Source of the DNA: UBA7803 sp041690675
GTDB taxonomy: Bacteria > Pseudomonadota > Gammaproteobacteria > Pseudomonadales > Azotimanducaceae
Length of the DNA: 64,000 nucleotides
Direction of reading: 5' to 3'
Assembly: GCA_041690675.1 (NCBI GenBank)
Contig: JAWLGU010000001.1
Span: 1-64,000 of the forward strand
Each line of letters opens with the position of its first letter. The first letter of the stretch is position 1. Positions 49,452 through 59,963 of this stretch are shown here, piece after piece. The notes beneath the pieces are model-generated. The model was not told the DNA's origin. It worked only from the letters and a program-made list of their open reading frames with translations, and searched no databases. The position numbers were made by a program, and so were the translations under genes.

Positions 49452-50354
49452 TCACTCCAGGTCCCGTACGGTCCGAAAGCCAATGTGCAGCGAGGAGAAA
49501 TCGATCTCCTGGGGCTGCCGCGCCGCCGGGCGGTAGCGACGGCAGTAGTTGTCCGAGCACAGGAAAGACCCGCCTTTGATGGTATTGCTGCCCTCGGCGT
49601 AGCGCGAGTCGGTCCATTCCCAGACGTTGCCGATCATGTCGTACAGCCCGAGACGGCTCGGCGGAAAGCAGCCGACGGGCGCCGCGCCGGCAAAGCCGTC
49701 CACCGCCTCGTCCTCATAGGGAAAAAAGCCCTGCCACGTGTTAGCCACCGGCGTCCCTGAAGGGTCGTAGGCGCCTGACGTCGCAACCGCATCATCCGGC
49801 AGACCCAGCGAGGCTGCGTACTCCCATTCCACCTCGGTCGGCAGCCGGGCGCCCGCCCACGCGGCATACGCCCTGGCATCGCGCAGGGAAACATGGACCA
49901 CCGGATAATGCTCTCTTCCGTCGATGTCAGTGCCGGGCCCTCCGGGGGCGCGCCATGTGGCGCCCGGCACCAGCTGCCAGCCGGCCCCGGCACCGTCCGG
50001 GTGATGAAACACGGCCGATCCGGCGCCTGGCGCATTCTGCTCGACGGTGCGCTCAGCGTCGGTCACGTAACCGGTCTCGTCGACGAAGGCCTGGAACTGG
50101 GCGTTGGTGACCTCATGGGCGAGCATCGAGAAGCCGACGACGTGGAGCGATACACCAGGCCCCTCCTCCGGATAAATCGCTTGCGCGCCCTTCTCGAACT
50201 TTCCGCCCGGAACCTCCACGAACGTGGCGCGCAGGTCGGACGGCACGCCACACGACCCCGCAGTCAGGTCGCTCTGATCGCCACCGTTCCCGCATCCGGC
50301 TGCCATCAGCAGGAGCAGAGCCGGTTGCAGATATCTCCTCCGCCCATCATGCAT
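49452..50354 (-). CDS. Formylglycine-generating enzyme (sulfatase-modifying factor), putative lipoprotein
   Basis: A 300-aa FGE-sulfatase domain protein. The N-terminus has a lipobox ('LLLMAAGCGNGG'), so it should be exported and lipid-anchored. Family blocks are 'GGKFEKGAQAIYPEEGPG', 'HEVTNAQFQAFVDETGYV', 'RLPTEVEWEYAASLG', 'GNVWEWTDSRY', and the catalytic pair in 'GGSFLCSDNYCRRYRPAARQ', Cys266 and Cys271. Spacing of five equals that in genuine oxygen-dependent FGEs, so it should oxidise the Cys of CxPxR sulfatases to formylglycine. Three such sulfatases lie in this window. An exported lipoprotein FGE would act on them after translocation, which is unusual. Confidence 0.88.
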   Translation of the reverse strand: MHDGRRRYLQPALLLLMAAGCGNGGDQSDLTAGSCGVPSDLRATFVEVPGGKFEKGAQAIYPEEGPGVSLHVVGFSMLAHEVTNAQFQAFVDETGYVTDAERTVEQNAPGAGSAVFHHPDGAGAGWQLVPGATWRAPGGPGTDIDGREHYPVVHVSLRDARAYAAWAGARLPTEVEWEYAASLGLPDDAVATSGAYDPSGTPVANTWQGFFPYEDEAVDGFAGAAPVGCFPPSRLGLYDMIGNVWEWTDSRYAEGSNTIKGGSFLCSDNYCRRYRPAARQPQEIDFSSLHIGFRTVRDLE

Positions 50355-50356
50355 AC

Positions 50357-51142
50357 TTACTCCCGACCCGACTGTTGTTCGAGTATAAGGCTCGGACAGG
50401 CTCTTGTTTCACCATTGAAGGCGCTGGGCTCCTCCTGGCACTCCAACGTCACCCCGCCGAGAACCATCGGATCCAGATCGATCTCACCGGAGTCGGGGTC
50501 CGTGTTGGTCGGCCCAAACCGCGTGGCGAGATAGGTGACCTCTTCTGCCCTGATCACGGGCAGACGGGTATTGAAATGCTCGGCGCCATCTTTACCGATG
50601 CCGCCTATCTTCATGGTCAAGCCATCCTCCAACAGCGTGCCCTCTGCCCAGAGGCACTGGTAAGTCTCTGCGGGCTTGAGCTCGCAGTTGTCATAACCCT
50701 CCCCGCCGAGAACCCAGGAGTGTTTGACCCACCAGGCGCCTGTACCATCCGCTGCCGTCAACTCCTGTCCACTGCCGTTCAAGTACACCGCGTTCGGATG
50801 AAAGCACACGGTCTCGCCATTGCTCTTCGTGCATTCACCAGCGCCAACTTGTGCCGGGGCGACCACTCTCCCCAATACGCGAGCTTGCGCATAGACCGTT
50901 ACCCGATTGGTCTCTGAATCCACGTGCAGATCATTGATGGCGGTGACCGGAATTGGCGACCAGGAGGGACTCAACTTTGCCACCCAATAGCCGTTGTGAT
51001 AGTCCACGAGGCCCTTCGGCTCGAAGGGGACGGTAGCGACTGACTGCTGACCGGACGGTGCAATCAGATAGTAGGCGACGCCGATCACGGCAACGGCAGC
51101 AACCAGCACGCTTAGTCGCCTCGTCGTGAAAATTCTCGGCAT
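50357..51142 (-). CDS. Membrane-anchored protein of unknown function
   Basis: A 261-aa protein with one N-terminal membrane segment ('LSVLVAAVAVIGVAYYLIAP') and a periplasmic domain with several Trp and Cys residues ('AGECTKSNGETVCFHPNAVY', 'WVKHSWVLGGEGYDNCELKP'). Six or more cysteines suggest disulfide bonds. I do not recognise the family. It ends 2 bp before the FGE start, so both are expressed together and it may assist sulfatase maturation or handle its substrate. That link is inference. Confidence 0.6.
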   Translation of the reverse strand: MPRIFTTRRLSVLVAAVAVIGVAYYLIAPSGQQSVATVPFEPKGLVDYHNGYWVAKLSPSWSPIPVTAINDLHVDSETNRVTVYAQARVLGRVVAPAQVGAGECTKSNGETVCFHPNAVYLNGSGQELTAADGTGAWWVKHSWVLGGEGYDNCELKPAETYQCLWAEGTLLEDGLTMKIGGIGKDGAEHFNTRLPVIRAEEVTYLATRFGPTNTDPDSGEIDLDPMVLGGVTLECQEEPSAFNGETRACPSLILEQQSGRE

Positions 51143-51171
51143 GCGGGGCCTCCTTACCGCTCAGATGAACG

Positions 51172-52009
51172 TCACAACCAGACTTCCAGGTTGTTTCTGA
51201 AGCCGATGTCGCGAGTCAGCTTCGCGCGGATTATCGGCATCATATTGCAGGCTTCCAGGATGAAATCGGTTGCCTCCCTGTCATCCGGCTGCAGCGCCGC
51301 ATAGGCATCCTGAACGCGCTTCAGCAGGAAAAAACGATAGGGCTGCGCCACGGCGCTGATCAACGTACCGCGGACTTCAAACCTGGCAAAGCCGGCTGCG
51401 CGAGAGCAAGCTGCACCCGGCGCCAGTTCATCCTGCTCAGGACAACGGTCAACGAAGACCTGGATGTCACGGTGATCATCTTGATTGCAGGCGGTGCATC
51501 AACGGCAGTCCCTCCTTCGCCCCATGACACATCGGCCGGCAGAATCAGGGTTGAAATCTGTGCCACTGGCCCGGTGGCGACCTCGACCGCTTCGGCGGCG
51601 TCGGCTGCAAGTTGTTCGGTGGATTCGGAGGTTCGAACCCAGGCCGAGCAGTTGCGAGCAACGGTTTCGATGTCGGACTGCAACTGGGCGTCGTATTGGG
51701 TGTGATAGGTCGCCTGGTCGCCAATGATGTTTATCATGGGTACCCGGGCCTTGCGCGCATTGTGTTTGCCAGACCATTGCCGAGGCCACAGCCCAGGTGT
51801 AGGAGGGTCGCCGCCGGTTTGCCGGTCATGCGGGCGTAACCGTCTGCGGCGCCGGTGGCGACGCCCTCGAAAAGACACAGGACGGCCTTCATGTCCGTGC
51901 TGTCGAGCGCCGCGACAAAGTGCATTTCCGAAGTGCCGGGATTGGTGAAACAGGTGTCTACGCCTGCATTGACCAGCGTATCGATAAGTGCTTTTGCGCC
52001 GTTGCTCAT
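51172..52009 (-). pseudogene. Decayed thiamine-pyrophosphate enzyme (acetolactate-synthase-like) with fused unrelated tail
   Basis: From the ATG at 52009 the frame reads a TPP-enzyme N-terminus: 'NGAKALIDTLVNAGVDTCFT', 'NPGTSEMHFVAALDSTDMK', 'GAADGYARMTGKPAATLLHL'. Near 51770 about four bases appear lost and the sequence continues in another frame with 'ARKARVPMINIIGDQATYHT' and 'GPVAQISTLILPADVSWGEG', the next part of the same family. After about 51480 similarity stops: the PYR/PP domains are missing and a different ~60-codon piece follows ('FLLKRVQDAYAALQPDDREA', 'ACNMMPIIRAKLTRDIGF') that I cannot identify. Clearly not functional. Confidence 0.75.
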
Positions 52010-52159
52010 GAGTCTTGTTTCCCTAATTCTGGATGATCACAGCGTGGTTCTGGAACAGTGAATGGTGCTGCGTCATCTGCCGAGCGGGCCGTGCGAGGCA
52101 ACGCATCCTGACGTACGCTCCATCCTCCGTTCCGGTTGCGCCGGCAAGCCCGCGTGCAG

Positions 52160-52174
52160 TAATGTAATGCATTA
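52160..52174. promoter_or_regulatory. Candidate operator upstream of monooxygenase operon
   Basis: The 15-mer TAATGTAATGCATTA lies 22 bp before the GTG at 52196. It contains the perfect 10-bp palindrome TAATGCATTA and shares the TAATG-N4-GCATTA frame (12 of 15 bases) with 63970-63984. It could be the binding site of the TetR regulator encoded at 54396, which belongs to this operon. Confidence 0.45.
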
Positions 52175-52195
52175 AATCACAGCCGGAGGATCGGC

Positions 52196-52593
52196 GTGAA
52201 GACGTTTTCCGCCCTGCTGGCGCTGTCTCTGACTATCGCAGCCGCGCCGGCATTCGCAGAAGATCTCGACGGCTTCTGGAAGATCGACGACCAGCCGGTG
52301 TGGATGGAAATCCATCCGGATGGCGACTCGTCCAGCGGTACCGTGCGCCGCAACGACCGCAACCCGGAAGCCGTCGGCTTGACCCTGCTGCAAGCGCTGT
52401 CCGCGGTCGCCGGCGAAACCCGAACCTGGGCCGGGCAGATCTTTGCCGCCCGGCTCGGCGAGTACCGGGATGCCGAGATCACGCTGGCCGAGCCGGAGCG
52501 CCTGGAAATCACGGTGAAAGCAGGCTTCAGGAGTCGGACCATCGGCTGGACGAGAGTCGAAGCCATACCAGAGGCCGCCACACAGGAGCAGAA

Positions 52594-52597
<4 letters not shown>
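52196..52597 (+). CDS. DUF2147-like exported protein
   Basis: A 133-aa protein from a GTG start with a good ribosome binding site (GGAGG). The signal peptide is 'LLALSLTIAAAPAFAED'. The mature part, 'LDGFWKIDDQPVWMEIHPDG' ... 'RTIGWTRVE', resembles the small DUF2147 beta-rich periplasmic family (DGxW start, then 'W-x-G-x-I'). The next gene starts inside its stop (GTGA overlap). As first gene of the operon it lies directly behind a palindromic candidate operator. Function unknown. Confidence 0.7.
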
Positions 52598-54395
<1,798 letters not shown>

Positions 54396-54396
<1 letters not shown>

Positions 54397-55070
54397 TGAG
54401 CGAAGCCCAGGGCATCTCGAGCGCTGCCGAATCGACCCGCGAGCAGTTACTGGATGCTGCCGAGAGACTGTTTCTCGAGCACGGGTTGGACGAGGTGTCG
54501 CTGCGCGCCATCGTCCGCGAGGCCGGCCAGCGCAACCAGTCCGCGCTGCAGTATCACTTCGGTGGCCGCGAGGAGCTGATCACCGCCATCCTGAACCGTC
54601 GCATGCAGCAGGTAGAGGCGCGGCGTCGATCCCTGGTCGATGCGGCACTGGCCAGCGGCGCGGCACTGGATCTGCGCGACGGCTGCGCGCTGCTGGTCCG
54701 CGCGCCGTTCCTGCTGTGCCGCGAGCGGCGAGACTTCAGGACCTTTCTCGGTCAGTTCGGGCAGCGGCTGCTGGCGTCCGGCCGGGACATCACCCTGGCG
54801 GTGGATCACCAGCAATTCCCCAGCCTGCAGCACATGCGCCGGCTGCTGCGGCACGAGCTCGGCCACCTGCATCGGGAACTCCTTGCCTTGCGCATCGAGA
54901 ACGCGAACGGCCTGGCCCTGCTCGCGATTTCCCGGCGCGCACGCCGTGGTGGCTCGTTTCGAGGCCGGCGCGCGGAGCTGTTCTTCAACAACCTGGTGGA
55001 CCAGGTTGCCGCCATGCTCGCAGGACCGGTCTCGCCGGCTACCGAGGCCCTGCTCGACGGCGCCGAATAG
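54396..55070 (+). CDS. TetR-family transcriptional regulator
   Basis: A 224-aa regulator whose ATG overlaps the monooxygenase stop. The N-terminal HTH is 'REQLLDAAERLFLEHGLDEV' and 'SLRAIVREAGQRNQSALQYH' followed by FGGREEL. The C-terminal ligand domain is helical ('CRERRDFRTFLGQFGQRLLA'). Because it lies inside the monooxygenase/dehalogenase operon it probably represses that operon and responds to a pathway compound. The palindromes at 52160 and 63970 are candidate sites. Confidence 0.88.
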
Positions 55071-55103
55071 GTCCATACCCATCCCGCAACGAGGACATCT
55101 GAC

Positions 55104-56204
55104 GTGAAGGTACTGCGCACACCGGACGAACGCTTCGCCAGGCTGGCGGACTACCCCTTCGCCCCGAACTACACCACGATTCGAACCAACGACGGCTCCG
55201 AGCTGCGCATCCACCACGTCGACGAAGGCCCGCAGGACGGGCCGCTGGTGCTGTGCATGCACGGCCAGCCGGTCTGGAGCTACCTGTACCGGAAGATGAT
55301 CCCCTTGCTGGTGCGGGAAGGCATCCGGGTGGTCGCGCCGGATCTGCCGGGCTACGGCAAGTCCGACAAACCCGGCGCCCGCGAGGACTACACCTACCAG
55401 AACCAGGTCGACTGGATGGGCGCCTGGCTCGCGCAGAACGAGTTCTCCGGCATCACCTTCTTCGGTCAGGACTGGGGCGGGCTGATCGGTCTGCGCATGA
55501 TTGCGGATCAGCCCGACCGATTCGACCGGGTCGTGATCTCCAACACCGGGCTGCCCTACAATCCGGACGTACCGGACGAGGTGGTCCGCGACGTAAAGTC
55601 GTTCCGGGCTGAAGCTCCCACACCCACGCTGCCGGAAATGGCCAAAGCGCTGCAGAAGATGCAGGACGTGCCCGGGGCTCAGGCGAAGGCCTTCGCCTAC
55701 TGGCAGAAGTTCTGCTGGGAGACCGAGGACATGCCGGTCGGCTTCATGATGTCCATGATGCTGGAACGCCCTCCGGGCTGGCGGGTCGCGGTGCCGTTTC
55801 TGCTCAATCGACTGGGTCTCGCCCCACTGCGGCCGTCGACGCCGCTGGGCCGGGCCTACGAGGCGCCGTTCCCGGACCCGAGCTACAAGATGGGGATTCG
55901 CGCCATGCCGAGCCGCGTGCCCACCCTGCCGGACGATCCGTCGCTGGAGGCTCAGGCGCAGGCCTGGGCCTTCTACGAGTCCTTCGACAAACCGTTCCTG
56001 TGCGCCTTCGCTGACGACGACCCGGTCACTCAGGGAGGCGACCAGGCCTTCATCGAACGCGTGCCGGGCGCCAAAGGCCAACCGCACACCACCATCCCCG
56101 GTGGCGGTCACTTCGTGCAGGAGAACCGGCCTGCGGAGGTCGTGAAGGTGATCGTCGACTTCATCCGCTCGACCGGGAACGGGCACGGCCCGGCCGACAG
56201 CTGA
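55104..56204 (+). CDS. Haloalkane dehalogenase (DhmA-like)
   Basis: A 366-aa alpha/beta hydrolase. Motifs are 'LCMHGQPVWSYLYRKMIPLL' (HG-x-P oxyanion loop), 'FFGQDWGGLIGLRMIADQPD' with nucleophile Asp123 and halide-binding Trp124, and 'GGGHFVQENRP' with base His336. Length is slightly longer than typical 300-aa haloalkane dehalogenases because of an enlarged cap region around residues 170-260. It hydrolyses C-halogen bonds. No signal peptide, so cytoplasmic, unlike the next gene. Both follow the monooxygenase and TetR genes in one operon. Confidence 0.87.
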   Translation: MKVLRTPDERFARLADYPFAPNYTTIRTNDGSELRIHHVDEGPQDGPLVLCMHGQPVWSYLYRKMIPLLVREGIRVVAPDLPGYGKSDKPGAREDYTYQNQVDWMGAWLAQNEFSGITFFGQDWGGLIGLRMIADQPDRFDRVVISNTGLPYNPDVPDEVVRDVKSFRAEAPTPTLPEMAKALQKMQDVPGAQAKAFAYWQKFCWETEDMPVGFMMSMMLERPPGWRVAVPFLLNRLGLAPLRPSTPLGRAYEAPFPDPSYKMGIRAMPSRVPTLPDDPSLEAQAQAWAFYESFDKPFLCAFADDDPVTQGGDQAFIERVPGAKGQPHTTIPGGGHFVQENRPAEVVKVIVDFIRSTGNGHGPADS

Positions 56205-56233
56205 GCATCACCACAGACAGGGGGGAGTCACGC

Positions 56234-57343
56234 ATGGTCGCCGCGTCATCATCGGGGAGCCGGCGCCGCCTGACGCGCGCCTCCGCACAACTCATCATCT
56301 TGCTGCTGGCGGGCGCGCTGCCGCCCGGCGCCGCCGCAGACGAGGTTGCGCCAGGCATCTTCCGCACGCCGGACAGCCGATTCGAGAATCTGCAGGATTA
56401 CCCCTGGGAGCCGAACTACGAGCAGATCGGCGATTACCGCGTGCACTATCTGGACGAAGGGCCGCGCGACGCCGATCCCGTGCTGCTGCTGCACGGCGAG
56501 CCCACCTGGAGCTATCTGTACCGGAAGATGATTCCGGTGCTGACGGCCGCCGGCCACCGGGTGATCGCCCCGGACCTGGTGGGCTTCGGCCGCTCCGACA
56601 AGCCGGCCGATGAGGACGACTACAGCTATCAGCTGCAGATCGACACCATGCTCGAGCTGGTGCGGCGGCTGGATCTCCAGGACGCCACGTTCTTCGGCCA
56701 GGACTGGGGCGGGCTGATCGGGCTGCGGGTGGTGGCCGCCGAGCCCGAGCGATTCGCCCGGGTGGCGGTATCGAATACCGGGCTGCCGGCGGCGAGCGGC
56801 CTGTCGGGCTGGTTCGGCTACCCGCTGTTCAAGCTGGCCGTCTGGTGGACCGGGCCGATCACCCTCGACGAGTTGCGCGAGGAGACCACCTTCCCGCGCT
56901 GGGTGGCCTACAGCTACTACGTCGACGAGCTGCCGGTCGGCGAGCTGATGGGGTTCATGGGCGGCGACCCAGCCGTGCGGGCCGCCTACGAGGCGCCCTT
57001 CCCCGACCGGCGTTACAAGGCCGGCGCCCAGATCATGCCCTACCTGGTGCCCTCGGAGCTGCGCAACAACGAGCAGGCCTGGCAGAACGTGTACGAGACC
57101 TGGGACAAGCCCTTCCTGGTGGCCTTCACGGACTCGGACCCCATCACCGCCGGCGGCGAGCAGGTCTTCCTGGAGCGGGTGCCGACGGCGCAGAACGTTA
57201 CCATCGAGGGCGCCGGTCACTTCGTGCAGGAGGATGCCGGGCGTGAGCTCGCGGCGCTGCTCGACGATTTCATCGCCGGCCGTGAGGTGGAAGGCTTCTC
57301 GGTGGGCGCCGCGCGCGAGCCCGGCCACCGACCTGAGCAATGA
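56234..57343 (+). CDS. Exported haloalkane dehalogenase
   Basis: A 369-aa paralogue of the preceding gene with an N-terminal signal sequence ('RRRLTRASAQLIILLLAGAL', cleavage after GAAAD). Catalytic motifs are intact: 'LLLHGEPTWSYLYRKMIPVL', 'FFGQDWGGLIGLRVVAAEPE' with Asp157, and 'EGAGHFVQEDAG' with His329. Haloalkane dehalogenases are normally cytoplasmic. An exported copy next to a cytoplasmic one suggests that substrate is handled on both sides of the inner membrane. GGGGGAG precedes the ATG. Confidence 0.87.
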   Translation: MVAASSSGSRRRLTRASAQLIILLLAGALPPGAAADEVAPGIFRTPDSRFENLQDYPWEPNYEQIGDYRVHYLDEGPRDADPVLLLHGEPTWSYLYRKMIPVLTAAGHRVIAPDLVGFGRSDKPADEDDYSYQLQIDTMLELVRRLDLQDATFFGQDWGGLIGLRVVAAEPERFARVAVSNTGLPAASGLSGWFGYPLFKLAVWWTGPITLDELREETTFPRWVAYSYYVDELPVGELMGFMGGDPAVRAAYEAPFPDRRYKAGAQIMPYLVPSELRNNEQAWQNVYETWDKPFLVAFTDSDPITAGGEQVFLERVPTAQNVTIEGAGHFVQEDAGRELAALLDDFIAGREVEGFSVGAAREPGHRPEQ

Positions 57344-57357
57344 CGAGAGGAATCATC

Positions 57358-58407
57358 ATGAAGACCGCAATCTCCATCGGCAGCGCGTACTACAACGGCG
57401 AGGACTGGCCCGAGCTGGTCGACTACACCCAGCAGGCCGACCGGATGGGCGTGGACAAGGCCTGGTCCGCGGAAGCCTGGGGCATGGACTCGGTGGTTCC
57501 GCTGGCCTATCTGGCGGCGAAGACCGAGAACATCCGCCTCGGCACCGGCATCATGCAGATCTCGTCGCGGGTGCCGTCCATGATCGCCATGACCGCCCAG
57601 AGCCTGGCCACCGTGTCCAACGACCGCTTCATCCTAGGGCTCGGCGTCAGTGGCCCTCAGGTGGTGGAGGGCCTGCACGGCGCGCCGTTCGCGAGCCCGC
57701 TCGGCAGACTGCGCGAATGCGTGGAGATCGTCCGCCTGGGCCTGTCCGGCGAGCGGGTCCAGTACGAAGGCAAGCACTACCTGTTGCCGCGCCCGGGCGG
57801 CGAAGGCAAACCGATCCGGCTGTCCCAGCCGCCGCGGCCCGACCTGCCCATCTACCTGGCCACCCTGGGGCCGAAGTCGCTGGAGATGACCGGCGAGCTG
57901 GCGAATGGCTGGCTCGGCACCTCGTTCATTCCCGAGCATGCCGATGTGTTCTTCGCGCCCATGCGGCGCGGCGCCGAGAAGGCCGGCCGCAACTTCGACG
58001 ACATCGACGTTCAGGTCGGCGTGAGCCTGCAGATCGGCGACGACGTGGAAGCCATGATCGAGGCACGCAAGCCGGCCATGGCGTTCACCCTCGGCGGCAT
58101 GGGCAGCGCCAAGACCAACTTCTACAACGACGCCTTCTGCCGCGCCGGCTACGAAGACGCCTGCCGCGAGGTGCAGCAACTGTGGGTGGAGGGCAAGAAG
58201 CCCGAGGCGATCGCCCGCGTCCCCGACGAGATGGTGCTGAAGACGAGTCTGATCGGCACCGAAGCGATGATCCGGGAGCGCCTCGACGCGTACCGGCAGG
58301 CCGGGGTCAAGACCCTGCTGCTGAACACCGCCGGCAAAACCTGGTCCGAGCGCATCGACAGCCTCGGCCAGGCGCTCGATCTGGTCAACGGTGGTACCGC
58401 CGCCTGA
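57358..58407 (+). CDS. LLM-class flavin-dependent oxidoreductase (luciferase-like)
   Basis: A 349-aa TIM-barrel oxidoreductase: 'KTAISIGSAYYNGEDWPELV', 'KAWSAEAWGMDSVVPLAYLA', 'ENIRLGTGIMQISSRVPSMI', 'RFILGLGVSGPQVVEGLHG' and 'LPIYLATLGPKSLEMTGEL'. These match the F420/FMN luciferase-like monooxygenase family (mer/LLM F420-dependent type). AGAGGAA lies before the ATG at 57358, preferred over ATG 57340. Position between dehalogenase and crotonase genes suggests oxidation or reduction of a pathway intermediate; cofactor F420 or FMN cannot be told from the sequence. Confidence 0.87.
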   Translation: MKTAISIGSAYYNGEDWPELVDYTQQADRMGVDKAWSAEAWGMDSVVPLAYLAAKTENIRLGTGIMQISSRVPSMIAMTAQSLATVSNDRFILGLGVSGPQVVEGLHGAPFASPLGRLRECVEIVRLGLSGERVQYEGKHYLLPRPGGEGKPIRLSQPPRPDLPIYLATLGPKSLEMTGELANGWLGTSFIPEHADVFFAPMRRGAEKAGRNFDDIDVQVGVSLQIGDDVEAMIEARKPAMAFTLGGMGSAKTNFYNDAFCRAGYEDACREVQQLWVEGKKPEAIARVPDEMVLKTSLIGTEAMIRERLDAYRQAGVKTLLLNTAGKTWSERIDSLGQALDLVNGGTAA

Positions 58408-58429
58408 CCGTCGACCCAAGGAGCCACTC

Positions 58430-59215
58430 ATGTCCGAACCGCTGTTTCTCACCGTCACCAACGCCGTGGCGACCATCAGCATCAACGATGCGCCGTACAA
58501 CCGGATGAGCCTGGAGTACATCGACGCGCTCGAGACCCTGCTGCCACAGCTCGCCGAGGACGACGGCGTGCGCGCCCTGGTGTTCACCGCCGAGGGGGAG
58601 GACAACTTCTCCGTGGGCATGAATCTCAAGCAGTTTGGCGAAGGTGCAGAGCGCAAGGGCGGCGCCGATGCCCTGCTCGACCAGCGACTGCGCGTGCTCC
58701 ATGCCATCGAACGGCTGGGCAAGCCGAGCATCGCCACGTTGTTCGGGTTCTGTCTCGGCGGCGGCCTGGAGCTGCCGCTCGCCTGTCACTTCCGGCTGGC
58801 AGCCGACACCGGCGCGCAGATCGGCCTGCCGGAGATGGATCTCGGCGCCGTGCCCGCCTGGGGTGGCTCCGCGCGGCTGCCGCGCTGCGTGGGCCGCGAC
58901 CATGCCCTGGACATGATTCTGCGGGGCCGTAAGATCGATGGCGCCGAGGCACTGCGCATGGGGCTGGTCATGGAAACCGTGCCGCTGGCCGAGCTGAAAC
59001 CGCGCGCCCAGGCGTTGGGGGAAGAGCTGGCCCGCCAGCCCCGGCTCGCCGTCAAAGGCATGCTGGATACCATCGTCGGCTTCGAATCGAAGAGCCTCGC
59101 CGAGTCGCTGCATGACGAGCGCGCCGCCGTCCACCTGACCCGGGGGACGCCCGATGCGGCGGAAGGCATGCGCGCCTTTCTCGAGAAGCGGCGGCCGGTT
59201 TTCAATCAGCGCTGA
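58430..59215 (+). CDS. Enoyl-CoA hydratase/isomerase family protein
   Basis: A 261-aa crotonase from the ATG at 58430, preceded by AAGGAG. Blocks are 'ALVFTAEGEDNFSVGMNLKQ' (oxyanion hole 1), 'ATLFGFCLGGGLELPLACHF' (oxyanion hole 2), and 'GLPEMDLGAVPAWGGSARLP' containing the usual active-site Glu position (LPEMDLGAVP). It likely hydrates an enoyl-CoA in side-chain degradation. Its last 10 bp overlap the convergent TVP38-family gene. Confidence 0.87.
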   Translation: MSEPLFLTVTNAVATISINDAPYNRMSLEYIDALETLLPQLAEDDGVRALVFTAEGEDNFSVGMNLKQFGEGAERKGGADALLDQRLRVLHAIERLGKPSIATLFGFCLGGGLELPLACHFRLAADTGAQIGLPEMDLGAVPAWGGSARLPRCVGRDHALDMILRGRKIDGAEALRMGLVMETVPLAELKPRAQALGEELARQPRLAVKGMLDTIVGFESKSLAESLHDERAAVHLTRGTPDAAEGMRAFLEKRRPVFNQR

Positions 59216-59892
59216 ACCCGAGCGCCCCGCCCGCCCCGGACCCAGTCCCGGACTCTGGGACTGAGCAGGGGGAGCACGAACACCAGCAGCAGCACGCCGG
59301 CGATCGCCAGGGATTGGGCTACGGTCAGATCCAGCACCGCGGTGCCCAAGAACGCAAAAGGAATCGTCCTGATCGGTGCCGCCAGCGCCACGGCAACGGC
59401 AAACCGTCGGCCGCCGAGGCCGATCGTTCCCGCAGCGAGATGAGCAGGCGTGAGCAGCCCGATCGGGTGCGCCGTGATAGCGAAGATGGCGACCGCGCCG
59501 ACGCGCCGGATGCGCTCCAGCATCGCGGTGTACTGCTCACCGAAGCGGCGCTCCGCCCAGTCGGCGCCGAGTTGCCGCGCAAGGTAGTAGAGCACCAGCG
59601 CCGATACCACCAGACCGAGACAGCCCCAGAGGATGCCGCCGGTCACGCCGAACGCGAGCCCGCCGAGGATCAGTACGAGATGGGATGACAGCCCGATGAA
59701 CAGGCGGAAGACCATGAGAAGGATGAAGACGGCTGGCCCCCACCAGCCGAGGCTCTGTACCCATCGCCGGAACTCCTGCAGCCCTTCGACGGTGAACGAA
59801 ACCCCCAACTGCTCCTGCGCGGTCGAACCCAGGAGAAAAGCTGCTGCCAGGAACAGCAGCACGTACAGACGGCGTCGCCAGCGAGGTGACAT
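59206..59892 (-). CDS. TVP38/TMEM64 (SNARE-associated/DedA-like) membrane protein
   Basis: A 228-aa protein with about five membrane helices. The hallmark region reads 'GLSSHLVLILGGLAFGVTGG' followed by 'ILWGCLGLVVSALVLYYLAR', and a later 'VAIFAITAHPIGLLTPAHL'. This is the VTT/SNARE-associated domain found in TVP38 and DedA proteins, which act in membrane lipid or envelope homeostasis. It is the last gene before the convergent catabolic operon; a specific link to the pathway is not evident. Confidence 0.8.
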   Translation of the reverse strand: MSPRWRRRLYVLLFLAAAFLLGSTAQEQLGVSFTVEGLQEFRRWVQSLGWWGPAVFILLMVFRLFIGLSSHLVLILGGLAFGVTGGILWGCLGLVVSALVLYYLARQLGADWAERRFGEQYTAMLERIRRVGAVAIFAITAHPIGLLTPAHLAAGTIGLGGRRFAVAVALAAPIRTIPFAFLGTAVLDLTVAQSLAIAGVLLLVFVLPLLSPRVRDWVRGGRGARVQR

Positions 59893-59963
59893 CTAATCGA
59901 CCTCGTGCCGAGAGGGCAGCCAGACCTCGAGCACGAGCTGCATCAGCGACAGCGGTTTCGGGG

